Source: Narthecium ossifragum
Lineage: Eukaryota > Streptophyta > Magnoliopsida > Dioscoreales > Nartheciaceae
NCBI GenBank assembly: GCA_963920575.1
Contig: OY986972.1
Location: 15,852,502 to 15,916,501, forward strand
DNA: 64,000 bases
Direction: 5' to 3'
Below, piece by piece: positions 33,566 through 44,642 of this stretch. Position 1 is the stretch's first letter. Each line of letters opens with the position of its first letter. Position numbers and translations under genes: made by a program. The notes beneath the pieces are model-generated. The model was not told the origin of the DNA and made no database searches. It was given only the letters and a program-made list of their open reading frames with translations.

Positions 33566-34168
33566 AATAGTATGCTTTTAGATTTCAATTATGCTTTCAG
33601 AAGTTAAATGTTTAAATTAATTATGGTAATTGTTGTATCGCGCCCGATCAGAAGTGAACAGGTGTATGTCCCCTCCCTCACGTCCCGGTCTGGATGGGTT
33701 TTCTGGGCCGGGGTGTGACAACCCGGTACTTTATAGTTTCCCCTTCTTCCTGTGCGACGTAGAGTAGAGTAGAACCCTACTGAGCTTATTGCTCAGTCCT
33801 ATCCGGGCTGCATTTGGAGGTGCAGGCGTTGGCTCTTCCTCGGTGGTTCCAGCTGGATCAGGTCTTGGCGGCGCGTCGACTTACGGAGGTGTTTGAGGTC
33901 TCAGAGGGACATATGTATATTTTGGTAGCTTTTGTTTAAAGTTACCCTTTGAGGATGATGTATTTAGCGTTTAATCTATGAAATATTGTTCCTTTTTTTA
34001 TTGAGTTTTATTCCGCAATGTAATATTTAGTCTTACCTTTATGCCCTTGGAAGTCTTTAAGTTCAAATTTATTCTGCTTTGTGTATTGTCGCGCCGTATC
34101 GGATGTGAATAGTGTAGGTTTACCCTTATGCCTCGGCCTGGATGGGTTTTCTGAGTCGGGGTGTGACA

Positions 34169-34578
34169 ATTATCGTCTATATGACCGATCGATCGGTTAA
34201 TATCACCGATGGATCGTCCAGGAGAACGATTGATCATCGATACTTGTTTTCTAGCTAACTTTGTTTTGATAATTCTCGAACTTCTGTAAGAAATTTGTCA
34301 AACCTCCCAACATAAAAGTTGTTCATCTCATTGTCTTCTAACAATCCTCCAAATTTCAGGAATTTAGGAATTTTCTGGAGATTTGGGTGATTTCTTTTCA
34401 AATTGACGGTTCAGCCACATATTTTCAGCAAATATAGGCATATTAACATTTTTCTGCATTTTCTATCTTGAATATTCACTAAACCTGAAATCAACTAATA
34501 AACTATCAAATACAAGCACTCTCGAGCTAACAAAGGTAAATTAAAGGGTCGAATTATGAATATTTGGTGACTTATCAC
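34169..34578 (-). mobile_element. Right part of B-family LTR B' (a 3' LTR)
   Basis: Matches the start of the B LTR (plus strand ends GAATTATGAATATTTGGTGACTTATCA-type; compare 22790-22827). The sequence immediately to the right is the reverse complement of a polypurine tract and internal end, so this was the 3' LTR of a minus-strand element. A4 split it, with the left remnant at 16036-16136. Confidence 0.8.
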
Positions 34579-35880
34579 ACCTCTCAACTTACACTTTGCT
34601 AGTCCTCGAGCAAAGTTAAGATAAAAAGAAAGCAGTAAATCTAACTAGCCACTTTTGTACGTCTCACGATTGCACTTAGCATGTGCAACAAGCCTTTAAA
34701 CCCTTGAGTTGTCTCAGTGGAGGAGTTATAGTCTACTGAGGGTTTTCAGGGATGACACTCACAAACATCTATACATTCCCTTGAATATGCCATTAGAAAT
34801 CAAACATAATACTCATTAACTCTAATGCATGAAATAGAAATACTATCCTATCAAAAACCCTTCAACTTATAGTCACATAAAAAATATAGTAAGTCAAAAC
34901 ATATTATTACATATTTCCAACACTTCAACATATTTAATCATGATTAAAAACAACCTTAACACTCCTGTGTGTAAATAGGGTTCTACATGCTTCAGAGCAT
35001 CAATTATATCTAAACACTTCAACTGTTCAATATCACAATCCTACACAAGCACATATTTTCCACTTTGCACATGGCAATTTCTGTTTTTTTTATGACATGT
35101 GCAATGTTATGATCTATTAAGCATTCTTTAAGATCCATGTAACGAGGTTCAAGTCAGTGACTTCCAAACCAGACAGCTTTAGGGCTTTAGGTGTAGAACA
35201 TCCTTCAGACTCAAATCAATAAAGCTACAAATCATAACTAGTCATATTATGTTTAGGAATTTCAACTGTTTTACGCGAAAACCACACTGGCTAGGCATAC
35301 TGCCCGGCTACTAAGTAGAAAATCCATTTTTTTTATATTCAGATAATTACATGTGTTCATGTATTTTCTATGACATGACATAGAACTGTAAATTTATCAT
35401 AATATCATGATTAGAATCTAATCTCAACTCTTTAACATGTGAAAGTGAATATGTGCATTAGGATATGTCAAGTCATCCTTAAATCATGGTAAAAGTGTTA
35501 AAGTATAGAAATACTGTCATGCATAGCAAAAATTTACCTTATTTGAATAAAAAGTATATTCAAATTTCAAAATGTTAAGGCAGTTCTAGTTAGAAAGTTC
35601 TAAAATAAAATTTTAGCTTTAGGGTTATGTTACTCATTGCTTATTGGGTTTATACTTAGGGCTCTCCTTCTGCATGCTACGTTGTCTTTTTTCTACTGTG
35701 ATGTCTTTATTTTGTATTTTGTCATTAATGGGAGCAGATTTTTCCGTAGGGAACAAGTTATGTGTATACAGTTTTGTTGGATATTCTAATTGAAGATTGT
35801 TAATTACATTTTCAATTGGTAATAAGCATCTCTCTACCCCATTTTTAGAACTCCAATTCTTTAGATAGGACGTCCTTCAG
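34579..35880 (-). mobile_element. Internal 3' region and polypurine tract of the B' element
   Basis: The minus strand reads CTTTGCTCGAGGACTAGC and then AAGTTGAGAGGTG directly before the LTR. 'GCTCGAGGACGAGCAA' followed by a purine tract is a well-known signature of Tat/Athila elements. The rest, out to the LINE at 35881, is AT-rich with no readable pol. Confidence 0.7.
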
Positions 35881-36371
35881 TTTTTTTTTTTGATTAGATA
35901 AGTTCTAAGGCTGGGAATGAAGAGGAAATTACACAGTAGCATCAAGCGGCCTTATTGGACTAGCCCGTGCTAAACTAGCTAAGCAATCCGCATCGGCGTT
36001 AAATTCACGAGGATGAGAACAAAAAAAACATTGCGAAAAAGAGATGAAAGACCCCAAATACGTCGCAAAATGTGGAAGAAGACGTCAGGCCATTCCATCC
36101 TCCCCGAGATGAGTTTAACAGCAATCCTGAAGTCTGATTCGACCACCATATTTGGAAACTACTGATGATCCACTTGAGTTAGACCCCCAAGGATGGCTAA
36201 GAGCTCCCCCTCAACTACTGAATGGACCGGAAGGCACGGAGACCAGCACCAAGCCGTAGAAGAACCAAAAGAGAGAATAGCAACTAGACTGAAGCGACCA
36301 GAACGAACGGAGGCATCCGTTCTCAAGACAGGAGAGAGATGACGGAGCGGAGGAGGTCCACTAAAATGTTG
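35881..36371 (-). pseudogene. 5'-truncated LINE fragment with RNase H domain
   Basis: The minus strand encodes a plant LINE-type RNase H. It opens with DASVRSG, then VVEGELLAILGGL, VVESDFRIAVKLI and HPREFNADADCLASLARAS, ending TAA at about 35928. The four acidic positions (D, E, D, D) are retained, but a TAG interrupts after VDHQ. The T-run at 35881-35891 is the poly(A) tail read from the other strand. Typical dead-on-arrival LINE 3' end. Confidence 0.82.
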
Positions 36372-37400
36372 ATCGGAGGCTGATCGAGGGTCGTGTCTTA
36401 CCCTTTAACTTGCTATGTCATGCAGTCTACTCCTGTTTTCTTTCTTTCCCTACCTATATGGTGATGCTAGGTGTATTTTTTCGGTATCTAAAATTAGCTA
36501 TGTGCCTTAGTTGTAGGATCTTTCTAGGTTAGGCGATGTTCGAACTCTAGAAGCCTGCTCCTGCTTCTATTCCCCCTTTTTGTTGCTAAGAGCTCTTTGT
36601 TTCATAGCTCATCATTACCATTAGCGGTGAAAGTTTGTGCATTTTCCATATTATAGGTCCGAATTGTTTATCGATTACATAGAAACACTTGATGCACATA
36701 ATCCTAAACATCTTAATGATGTTGCTTCTCGTTCCAAGTTAGATACGTTTGCACTTCGTAACCAATTAGGCTTGCATCGTTTCATCTTAATTTGGAGTAT
36801 GAGATTGTGCTAACGGTTCCTTTGATGATTTAGTTTGGGGCACAGACATACAATACTACATCCAGTTTGGCATTTAGCCTATAGGTGACAAAGGATTATA
36901 TGCATAGATCAATGACTGGATGGTTTCATATGCAGGTCAATGGTGCTTTCGAAAGAGCAACATAGGTCCTAAACACTTCACCTCTGCTGGCTAATTATAC
37001 CATATGCCTGGACTTTTGTGCAACTCTATGGTTGTAGTCTGTTTATTTTCCTGTAACCTAAGTTGAAAGAGCATCTTTTAGTTCCTCCAGTTATTCATGT
37101 GACGTAGACTTTAGAGAGTCTCCAAATTCTAACATTGAGGAAGATAAAGTGCATCCTCTTTAACATTATTATTGGGCTCCTCTATGTATCATATTATTGT
37201 AGTTTCTATTGTATTCAAAATGATTATTATTCTTGTGTTTTCCTGCAATTGAGAACAAATTATTATCAATAACCCATTACTAGTATGTTTTTAACTGAGC
37301 TTTATTTTGATTTGTTCTCAAGTCAAGTTCAATTTGTGCTGGCATGGCGTAATTAGTATAGCTTGGCTCAATCACAAAAGATTCAGACTTGAATAGGCAA
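36372..37400. other. Unassigned AT-rich sequence
   Basis: No ORF, repeat structure or element end recognised. It may belong to the internal region of B' or to an unrecognised element. Confidence 0.5.
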
Positions 37401-37401
37401 A

Positions 37402-38505
37402 TGGTTGATCATAACTTTGATTTGATGATGTCAATATGTTCATGATGATAAAACAATGATTTGACAAATATATTCAAGAATTTATCTCTTTTATATCTCA
37501 TGTTTTAGAAATTTTTGTGCCAACGGTCAATGACCGGTTGATCATTAGGTGGAAGAGTCAATGGTATGTGTGAAAGATTTGAACAGTCCATGAGGATAGT
37601 TGACCATTAGGGGACAGTCAATCAAACTAAGAGTGGCGGACGATAGAGACGGTAAACCGCCACCCTTGACGGGCGACGGGCGATGCATACTTTCCTTTGT
37701 GAAGGAGTGATGGTCAATTGGACCGATCGACCGTTAGGTGGATGATGGATGCATTAAATGCTATTTCAAATGGAATTTTAAACATTGCATTATAGCTTGT
37801 ATTTATTTACATATTTCAGGGTGACGGACGATATGATGTTCAACCGTCGGGTGGGCGGTTGATGAAATGAGAAGAACCCAGCATTTTTGAGCACGACAAT
37901 CGATGGTCACAGTCGGCCGTAAGTGCGATCGTTAGGATGCACAAAGTGTTAAATATAGCAGTTGGGGGAGAGAAAATAACTGTGAAACTATTTTTGGGCC
38001 ATTCGAAGCTAAAGTATAAGTAGAAATATGTTGTAAACTTGTAAAAAATTATTGAAAATATTTGTAAATCAATTTGACAAGTTAGAGGTTCATTTTCTCT
38101 TATCTCTTTGAGTTTCAACCTTTGTAATACTACTTTAAGTTGTGCAGTAGGCTTTGAGAAAATCCAAGAGAGATTTAGAAAGATCCCCAAGATGACTTGG
38201 GAAAGCATTGCAAGGTTGCCAAGCATCTGAAAACTTGGTGAACAACTTTGTAAGAAGACTTACAATAGTGGAATATCAAGGAGAGCCTTAAATGAAGTGA
38301 AAGTAGACCAAGAGTTGAGTCAAATCACTATAAACTTGGTGCAATCTCTCCGACTATCATCTCACTCTTTCTTACTTGCTATTTTATTGTGTTTTCATTT
38401 TTATTTACAAGCATACATCAATTTTAGACTCCTCTCTCAAAGTTTTCCTTGTTTCGATTTTCGATTAGTTTTCGAGGGGTCCAATTCACCACCCTTCAAA
38501 CTTTC
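37402..38505 (+). mobile_element. Copia-like LTR (truncated or solo), tentative
   Basis: Starts TGGTTGATCATAACTTTG, close to the start of many plant copia LTRs, and ends around GTCCAATTCACCACCCTTC, the phrase that usually precedes the copia LTR end. No TGGTATCAGAGC primer-binding site follows. The body has palindromic GACCGATCGACC words and a leader-like part (38100-38330). Ends and target duplication were not established. Confidence 0.45.
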
Positions 38506-38709
38506 ACAAACAAGCGATCAAGCTGATTTGCAAATGAGTGCAAACTAGGTTAGCTTGGTTTGTTTGGTAAACCAGATTGAGTGTAAAATGTTAACATAAG
38601 CAAATATTAATACCGGAGATAAATTTACAAATTAAGATAATAATATTATACAACATAATCAAAATAGATGCAAAAAAATATATACTGAATTAGAGATACA
38701 ATTATTAAA
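38506..38709. other. Unassigned AT-rich sequence
   Basis: AT-rich flank between the copia-like LTR and the MITE. Nothing recognised. Confidence 0.5.
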
Positions 38710-39099
38710 GGGTTAGATACATTTTAGTAGTCACAACTTTGGATTAAGTTTCATATGATTACGTTTCAATTCAGACTCTCAAATTTATATTATTTAAATT
38801 TGGTCTTTAATTTTCAAAAAATATTCAATTTGAGCTTTGATTTCATACGGCGTTAACTCAACTAACGGAGAAACCAACCTAGTTCACACCTGGGGACGAA
38901 TTCAAACTCAACCCAAACTTGAGGTGCTAAAACATATTTAAACCATGGGTTTTTATTTTTGAAAGTCACGTCACATGTTGACCACGTGGGTTTCTCCATC
39001 AATGGATTTAACCTCATACGAGATCAGAGCCCAAATTGAACAGTTTCTGAGAATCAGAGGACTGAATTGACATCTTAAATTTGAGAAACTGAGTTTGAA
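38710..39099. mobile_element. MITE, left piece (split by the MULE)
   Basis: Long inverted repeat. The arm from GGGTTAGATAC through CAATTCAGACTCTC, ATTCAATTTGAGC and AACGGAGAAACC is mirrored by GGGTTTCTCCATC, CCAAATTGAACAG, CTGAATTGACATC at 38985-39090. The mirror arm is completed at 55525-55567, across the MULE. Joined length is about 430 bp, with no coding capacity. Confidence 0.82.
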
Positions 39100-39185
39100 G
39101 GGAAATTTTATATGCACTACAGATTTTGATACGTGCACTGCATCAAATTTTGTTTTTTAATACCCATTATACCCTCACAGCTAAA
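39100..39185 (+). repeat. Left terminal inverted repeat of the MULE
   Basis: Begins GGGAAATTTTATATGCAC, then GATACGTGCACTGC and GTTTTTTAATACCCATTATA. It is mirrored, with divergence, at 55385-55515. Confidence 0.75.
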
Positions 39186-40198
39186 TCTCTATAGTACCCC
39201 TGTTTAAGAATCCAACAACCTTAATGAGATGATTAGCTTCTACTAACCGTCTCATACCTCTCTCCAGCATAAACCGTCTCCTACCTCTAGCCATGTCCTT
39301 GTTTCTGCAGTACCCTGAGGCCCGAAAAGGGATGTGCTCTCCTTCTCCCTCTCCTTCATTTCTTCGTATACCTCACACCCCCACCTGTCACTGCGTGGAC
39401 TTCCTCCTATTGCCTGCATTGCGTTAGACTCGTGGTCTTCGACCGCACCACTGGTCCTCACAAACCCTCGTACGTCGCATCTCCTCTAGAGCAGTATCTG
39501 GCGAAAGATGGGTTCAGATAACTGGTCCTTCGACCAGTCCCACGAAATGCCGGCGCCAAAGGTACATAGATAGTCCTCGCTTTGTTAATGTTGATGGGTA
39601 CAAGTTTTCCCCTTTTTTGCTGTTTCACATGACGAGAATTAAGGTTCAAGCTGGTTACAATAGAGCAGTGCATATTTGATTCCTCTTCCGAACAGCTATG
39701 TCGAAATGGTCATATATTTTCCTTGTTTGATGTTGCTTATAATGTGCGCATGCACCGGTATTTTTGTGCGCATGTACTGATATGTTTGTGCGAGAAATCA
39801 TTGCTATTGAAACTGCTAATTTTACCCCTGTTCGTCACATGACAAGGGGTACAGGGAGGTGGAGGAGCATATATGTGATTGCATCATATATTTTCCTATT
39901 TTTCATGTTGTTTATAGTTTCCTAATCTACCTATTTTTGTGTGCATGTTCATTTGTTATTTTCCGATCGTATACCCCCTGTCATGACTTGACATGGGTTG
40001 CGAGTACAGCGCATCGTGGAAGATTGTGCTTGCACGAAACCTGGAGCTCAATTATCACGTCTAGTCCCAATTAGTAGCAACACTAGAAAGGGCGTAAATA
40101 ATTGCAAAGTGTGCATCCAATGTAGTCCATCCTATATAGGCATTGTAAGAACCTGAATCATTGACTATTAGTTAATACATGTTGTACCTGCTGTGCAG
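39186..40198. other. MULE left subterminal region
   Basis: About 1 kb before the first recognised transposase exon. It should hold the promoter and 5' exon(s) of the transposase, but I could not place them. Two related AT-rich stretches with TCATATATTTTCCTTGTTTGATGTTG-type sequence occur (about 39700 and 39885). Confidence 0.5.
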
Positions 40199-43084
40199 GA
40201 CGATGCGTCCACTGCTGGTAGTGGTGTTGGAACCGCTATTATTACGAATCATACGGCTGATTTCACGACCACTTTGGTATGCATATCTACAATTCATCTC
40301 CAACAAAAAAGTTGTAGATAATACTCTTACTCTTGGGTTTTTCACTACATGCAGATATTCTACGGTCGACAATCTCTTATCCAATGGACGCAGGAAGTCG
40401 GGAGGCAGAATGGGTCAGTCATAGTCGTGAAAAACTCACAGGCTGGGGCTCTTGGCAGAAAACCAAGACTCACCTTAGCATGTGAGAGGAGCGGCGAATA
40501 TAGGGACTCAAAACAGTGGAGGAAGAACCCGGAGAATGCACAAGCGAAACGGAGGAAAACCTGTGGCACAAAGAAATGCGGCTGCCTTTTCCAACTCCAA
40601 GGAGTGAAGCTTGCAAGCAACGACGAATGGATGGTCAGGGTGGAATGCGGGGTGCATAACCACCCACCCGCCCTTCATCTTGAAGGCCATTCGTACGCAG
40701 GGAGATTATCAGAAGAAGAGCAGCAAGTCCTGGTCGATATGTCGAAGAGTCTAGTAAAGCCCAGGGAGATATTGTACACTCTGAAGCAGAGGAATGGATT
40801 GAATGTCTCGACTATGAGACACGTGTACAATGCTAGACGGAAGCACAGAGTTCTCGATAGAGCAGGCAGGTCAGAGATGCAACAACTCTTGGGACAACTA
40901 CATGCCTATGGTTACACGGAGTGGCATACGAGTGACGATGACACATCAGTTGTTCGTAGTATATTCTGGGCACACCCGCATTCCATCGAGTTGTTGCGTG
41001 CCTTCCCCGAGGTCCTAATTATGGACTGTACATACAAAACCAACAAGTACCGTCTTCCCCTATTGCAGATAGTTGGAGTGACATCGACAGGTAGCAAACT
41101 ATGAATCACTCGCTTTGCAGCTTCAGTGTGAATCCATTGTTGAATGCATTTGACATGTCCTTTATATGATCTTCGCTGGAGAACAGGCCTCACGTTTGCA
41201 GGCGCTTTTGCGTACCTTGAGTCGGAGAAGGAGGGCACCTTCGCATGGGCCATGGACAAGTTGAAGACAATGTTGGAGGGTTGCATGCTGCCTCGTGTTA
41301 TTGTGACTGACAGAGATTTGGGCTTGATGAATGCTGTGCGGACCGTGTTTCCCATGACCAACAACATGCTTTGCAGGTGGCACATAAACAAGAACATAGC
41401 AGCAAATTGCAAAAAATTGTTCGAGACATCAGTGAAATGGAAATCTTTTTTGGTGAGCTGGGAACTAATTGTTTGGTCTCCCACCGAGAATGAGTTTTTT
41501 CAAAATGTCGAAGCCTTGGAGAGATCTTTCTGCGGGTACAGAGTTGCTGTTGATTATGTGAAGGACTCGTGGTTGGTTAAGTACAAGGAGCTGTTTGTGA
41601 CTGCTTGGACACGCCACTATATGCACTTCGATAATGAAACTACGAACAGAGTCGAGAGTGCACATGCGAAGCTGAAGCGGTATCTGGGGACATCTAACTG
41701 CAGTTTTGTCTCCTCTTGGGCGACGATCAATGCCCTACTCGAGCTTCAGCGCACAGAGGTCCTTGCTTCTTTTGAGAAGAGCAAGTATATCGCGCAACAC
41801 AATTTCAAGCCAGCAGTTTTCCGGGAGATGAGGGGCTTAATCTCCAGGGACACACTTACAATTGTGCACACGGAGTCAGTAAGAGCGGATTCTATTGGCC
41901 CAGACGATGTTGCGTGCGGATGTCAAGTCCGACGTACTCATGGCTTGCCCTGTGCCCATGAGATTGCTGAATACAAGCGAGAAGGTCGGGCCATACCGCT
42001 GTCATGCATATATCGCCACTGGCGGAAGCTTGATCTATTGCCAACAACTCCCAAAGAGGAACCAAGCCTTTCATGCAAAGGTTCCCTTGAACGCATAGAC
42101 AAAAGGTTTGCGACATTGGATAATGGTGGGAAGATTCATCTACTAAGGAAACTAATGGAGCTAGAAGAACCACAATGTACTCCTTTGATAGAGCCAGAGG
42201 TGAAGACACGGACACGTGGTCGCCTGAGTGCGAAAGCGACGAAGCTTCTAAAATCCACCCGACGTGACCCATCTGCCTTTGAATATGCCCCCTCCTTCAA
42301 TGATAGCAATGGTAGCAACTCCCAGTCTGTAAATAACACTGCATGTCCTGTGGGCCTCAGTGCCGCTGTGATGAGCAAGACAAAGGCAAAGCCAGAAAGC
42401 AAGCCAAAGGGGAGAGTGATTCGGACTCGTGGCTGTGTAGCTTCTACTTCTTTCCGTAATGATTATCTATCGCAGTTTCCAGAAGGGCTGAGGCCATACA
42501 TAATGCATGTCAAAGATGTTAAACATGACGGTAACTGTGGTTTTAGAGCAATTGCTGGGCTGCTGGGCTACGGTGAGGACAACTGGGTCCAGATAAGGAA
42601 GGAACTTGGTTGTGAGTTGATGGCATTCAGGAAAGAGTATTGTGATGTATATCATGAGGGGGAAATGAGGGTTGCAGAGCTCGCAACTAGGTTGGCTTAC
42701 TATGGGGACTTCCCTCCTACCGATGGGTGGATGACTATCCCAGATATGGGTCCGCTTATAGCTTCCCGGTACGATGTTGTGCTACTCCACATTTCAGCAA
42801 GGCAATGCCTGACTTTCTTACCGCTAAGGAGTCCTCCACATCCGACCCTTATGCGCAAGATCATCGTTGTTGGGTTTGTCAATGGTGGTCACTTCGTGAT
42901 GCTCTACATGCAGCCAGGATGTCCCATGCCACCCATAGCCAGCAGCTGGAAGAAGAATCGTCGTGATTCTGCTGTAGGCTGGGATACGTACGAGAAGAAT
43001 ATCAAACATTTCCTGGATATCATGGGCCCCGGCGTCGCCACAAGGGAAAGTATTGAAATTGACGGCGATGTCTCCGAGATGTGA
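40199..43084 (+). CDS. MULE transposase fused to an OTU cysteine-protease domain
   Basis: Three exons: 40199-40276, 40355-41090 and 41187-43084 (GT/AG at each junction, phases agree), at least 903 codons with the true 5' end unresolved. Order: FAR1-like zinc-binding N-terminus (CERSGEY, KKCGCLFQL, CGVHNHPP), then the MULE DDE core with MDCTYKTNKY, VTDRDLG and NETTNRVES. A SWIM finger follows (CGCQVRRTHGLPCAH). After a basic linker comes an OTU domain with KHDGNCGFRAIAGLLG (catalytic Asp and Cys) and GGHFVMLYM (catalytic His). The protein should bind the element's ends and cut and join DNA in the nucleus. The OTU part could remove ubiquitin-like modifiers. No stop or frameshift is seen. Confidence 0.92.
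42460..42960 (+). other. OTU domain within the transposase
   Basis: D-G-N-C at about 42527-42538 and the His of GGHFVML at about 42890 are the catalytic triad positions of OTU deubiquitinases. Spacing of about 120 residues is normal for the family. The domain is in the same uninterrupted exon as the DDE core, so this is a true fusion. Confidence 0.88.
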
Positions 43085-43875
43085 CAATGTGTGTCTTCTT
43101 GTCCGACTCAGTGGTTCCTTTATAATTTGTATGTACTTGATCTGCTGTTGACCATCTAACCGCAAACTGATGTGTCGATCAATTTTTACATCGTATAGGG
43201 TTGAAGAGGAACGTCGGCATCCTTGTTAGGTGCTGCAATTCAATTGACTATGAAAAATTTCTTCGTCTAGCGGGGCCTGAAAAGCTGATGTAATCATGTT
43301 CTTTTCTTCTATTGAAGTTGGTGTTCTTTTCTGCAAGTATATTTTGACTATATTGCTGTTTTGCAATCTTTTGCAGGAAGATGAACGTGTGACAGGAGCT
43401 CCTCACCCACGAAGTACAATGAAATGCTGATGAACGTGTCGCACGAGCACCTCAACCCACGATCAAATTGACTCCAACTCCATGTTTGCTCTAATTTGGG
43501 CTAGTGGCTTCACCTGGGAAACTGCGACTTCATCTGGTGTTTTTCCTACTTAAAGAAGAAATGCCATGCCGACGGCGGCCCTTTGTGCTGTCAGTTTCTT
43601 TAAATCGGATGTCGCCTGCTATTTCCTGTATTGCTGATGTATCTGTGACTTGAAACAATGACAATCAAGTTTGGTTTTCAAGTATTGGATTGAAAATTTC
43701 GGCTGTTACCTTGTAATTCAATCCGTTATGGGTGAATATATAGAGTGAAGTTTTTTTACGGGAAAGTGAATGTAGACTGATCTCAATAGAGGCTTCGCCC
43801 AGGAAAATGTTGCAACTCATATGTGTGCAGGGCTGAAGCAATTCCCAATAGAGGCTTCGGCCTGTAAAATGAACT

Positions 43876-44064
43876 CATGTTCATCGGCGGTATACAACCG
43901 AGCTAATCCCGGAGGGATCGGTGGTTGTACACCGATGTAAACGTGTTAGAGCTGGTGTAATATCTAACCTCTTACCGATTCCGCCTATATATGGCCGCGC
44001 TTATCGATTTTGACTATATGGTCGGTACTCACTCACCGATGCGGAATAAGCGATAAATATAAAA
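43876..44064. promoter_or_regulatory. ACCGAT/ATCGGT motif cluster before the PMD promoter
   Basis: At least six ACCGA or TCGGT words (ACACCGATG, TTACCGATT, TCACCGATG, GGTCGGTAC and others) in 190 bases, ending at a TATA box. Similar clusters are at 46905-47045 and 49740-50425. Confidence 0.65.
44058..44064 (+). promoter_or_regulatory. TATA box, PMD gene
   Basis: TATAAAA in AAATATAAAACCGC, about 580 bp before the PMD start codon and right after the ACCGAT cluster. Confidence 0.6.
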
Positions 44065-44642
44065 CCGCACTGACACTTCACCACTCACTCAATAAACCAC
44101 ATTTGACCCCCGTAACGAAGGCCACACTAACGATCGGGAGAGAAAGGTGACCGGCCGCTACTCCTCACGGTGAAGTCCTCCTCGACATACGACCCCCTCT
44201 CCCACGAGAAAGGTGACCGTCCCCCACCCCATCGACTCCGCCAAAGGTACGTGAGAAACCTCTCCTCTCCGCCATCATCAACGTATGAATTCCACGCCCT
44301 AAATTGATATTTGAATACTAAAGTACAATGAAAGCGACGATAATTATGTTTATATTGCAAGAATCTTTGCAATGTCTTTCGTCGTGGAATGCCATTGATT
44401 GTTTAATCTGCGGATTTGCACCCGAGAGGGTGGTTCTATATTTGGCTTTCTTTTCGTATCTTTCTTTGAATGGTTGTCTTCGTTTAAATGTCCTGGGCAC
44501 ATCGGTGGTTACATAACGTCCATATAGAGTCCTGATCGGTAGCATTCCCCCGATGTCAAACTATTACCTGTCTTCGATTTAAGTCTTGATCTGAACTTCT
44601 TAATTATTCATTTACTGGTTTGGTTGTACAAGTGGCCGCGGC

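Larger units (their letters stand above)
27309..33720 (+). mobile_element. Solo LTR A5 (Tekay-type), holding A6 and A7
   Basis: Starts TGTGAGGACCCATTCC and ends CTGGGCCGGGGTGTGACA, flanked by a perfect ACCCG duplication (27304-27308, 33721-33725). Without A6 and A7 it is about 2.77 kb. It shows the family order: U3 with TTTCACATTCG, TATA (27498), CT-rich leader, GC-rich block, GGTAGGGTTTCCCTACC (27853), T-rich stretch, GCATGC block and the CTACTAAAC/GCTCACCC block at its end. It is inserted in A4. Confidence 0.93.
16137..34168 (+). mobile_element. A-family LTR A4, expanded to 18 kb by nested insertions
   Basis: Starts TGTGAGGACCCG (16137) and ends CTGAGTCGGGGTGTGACA (34168). The flanks TTTAT/ATTAT match at four of five bases. 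It has the family's U3 palindrome and a TATTTAAA box (16425). Subtracting B1 (17140-22827), an unclassified insert (about 23341-24912), B2 (24972-26411) and A5 (27309-33720) leaves about 2.9 kb, the length of the intact copy A6. The A-family order of motifs continues across every junction. It is a solo or single LTR lying inside B'. Confidence 0.85.
43085..44642. other. Intergenic region between transposase and PMD genes
   Basis: The first 600 bases are probably 3' UTR. A spliced tail is possible (acceptor TTTTGCAG at 43377, followed by two partial repeats of GATGAACGTGTSRCASGAGC). Then comes a cluster of ACCGAT words (43876-44064), a TATA box (44058) and a probable 5' UTR of the PMD gene with an intron up to about 44635. 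Confidence 0.5.

Noticed and set aside
33073..33588. 171-codon minus-strand frame
   Set aside because: Spans the end of solo LTR A7 and its flank. It overlaps two other frames, and composition follows the GC-rich LTR leader.
38905..38945. Similarity between this stretch and 55525-55565 as direct repeats flanking the MULE
   Set aside because: Explained by the MITE's own inverted arms, which contain AACTTGAGG/TTTAA words. The real target duplication is the 9-bp GAGTTTGAA.
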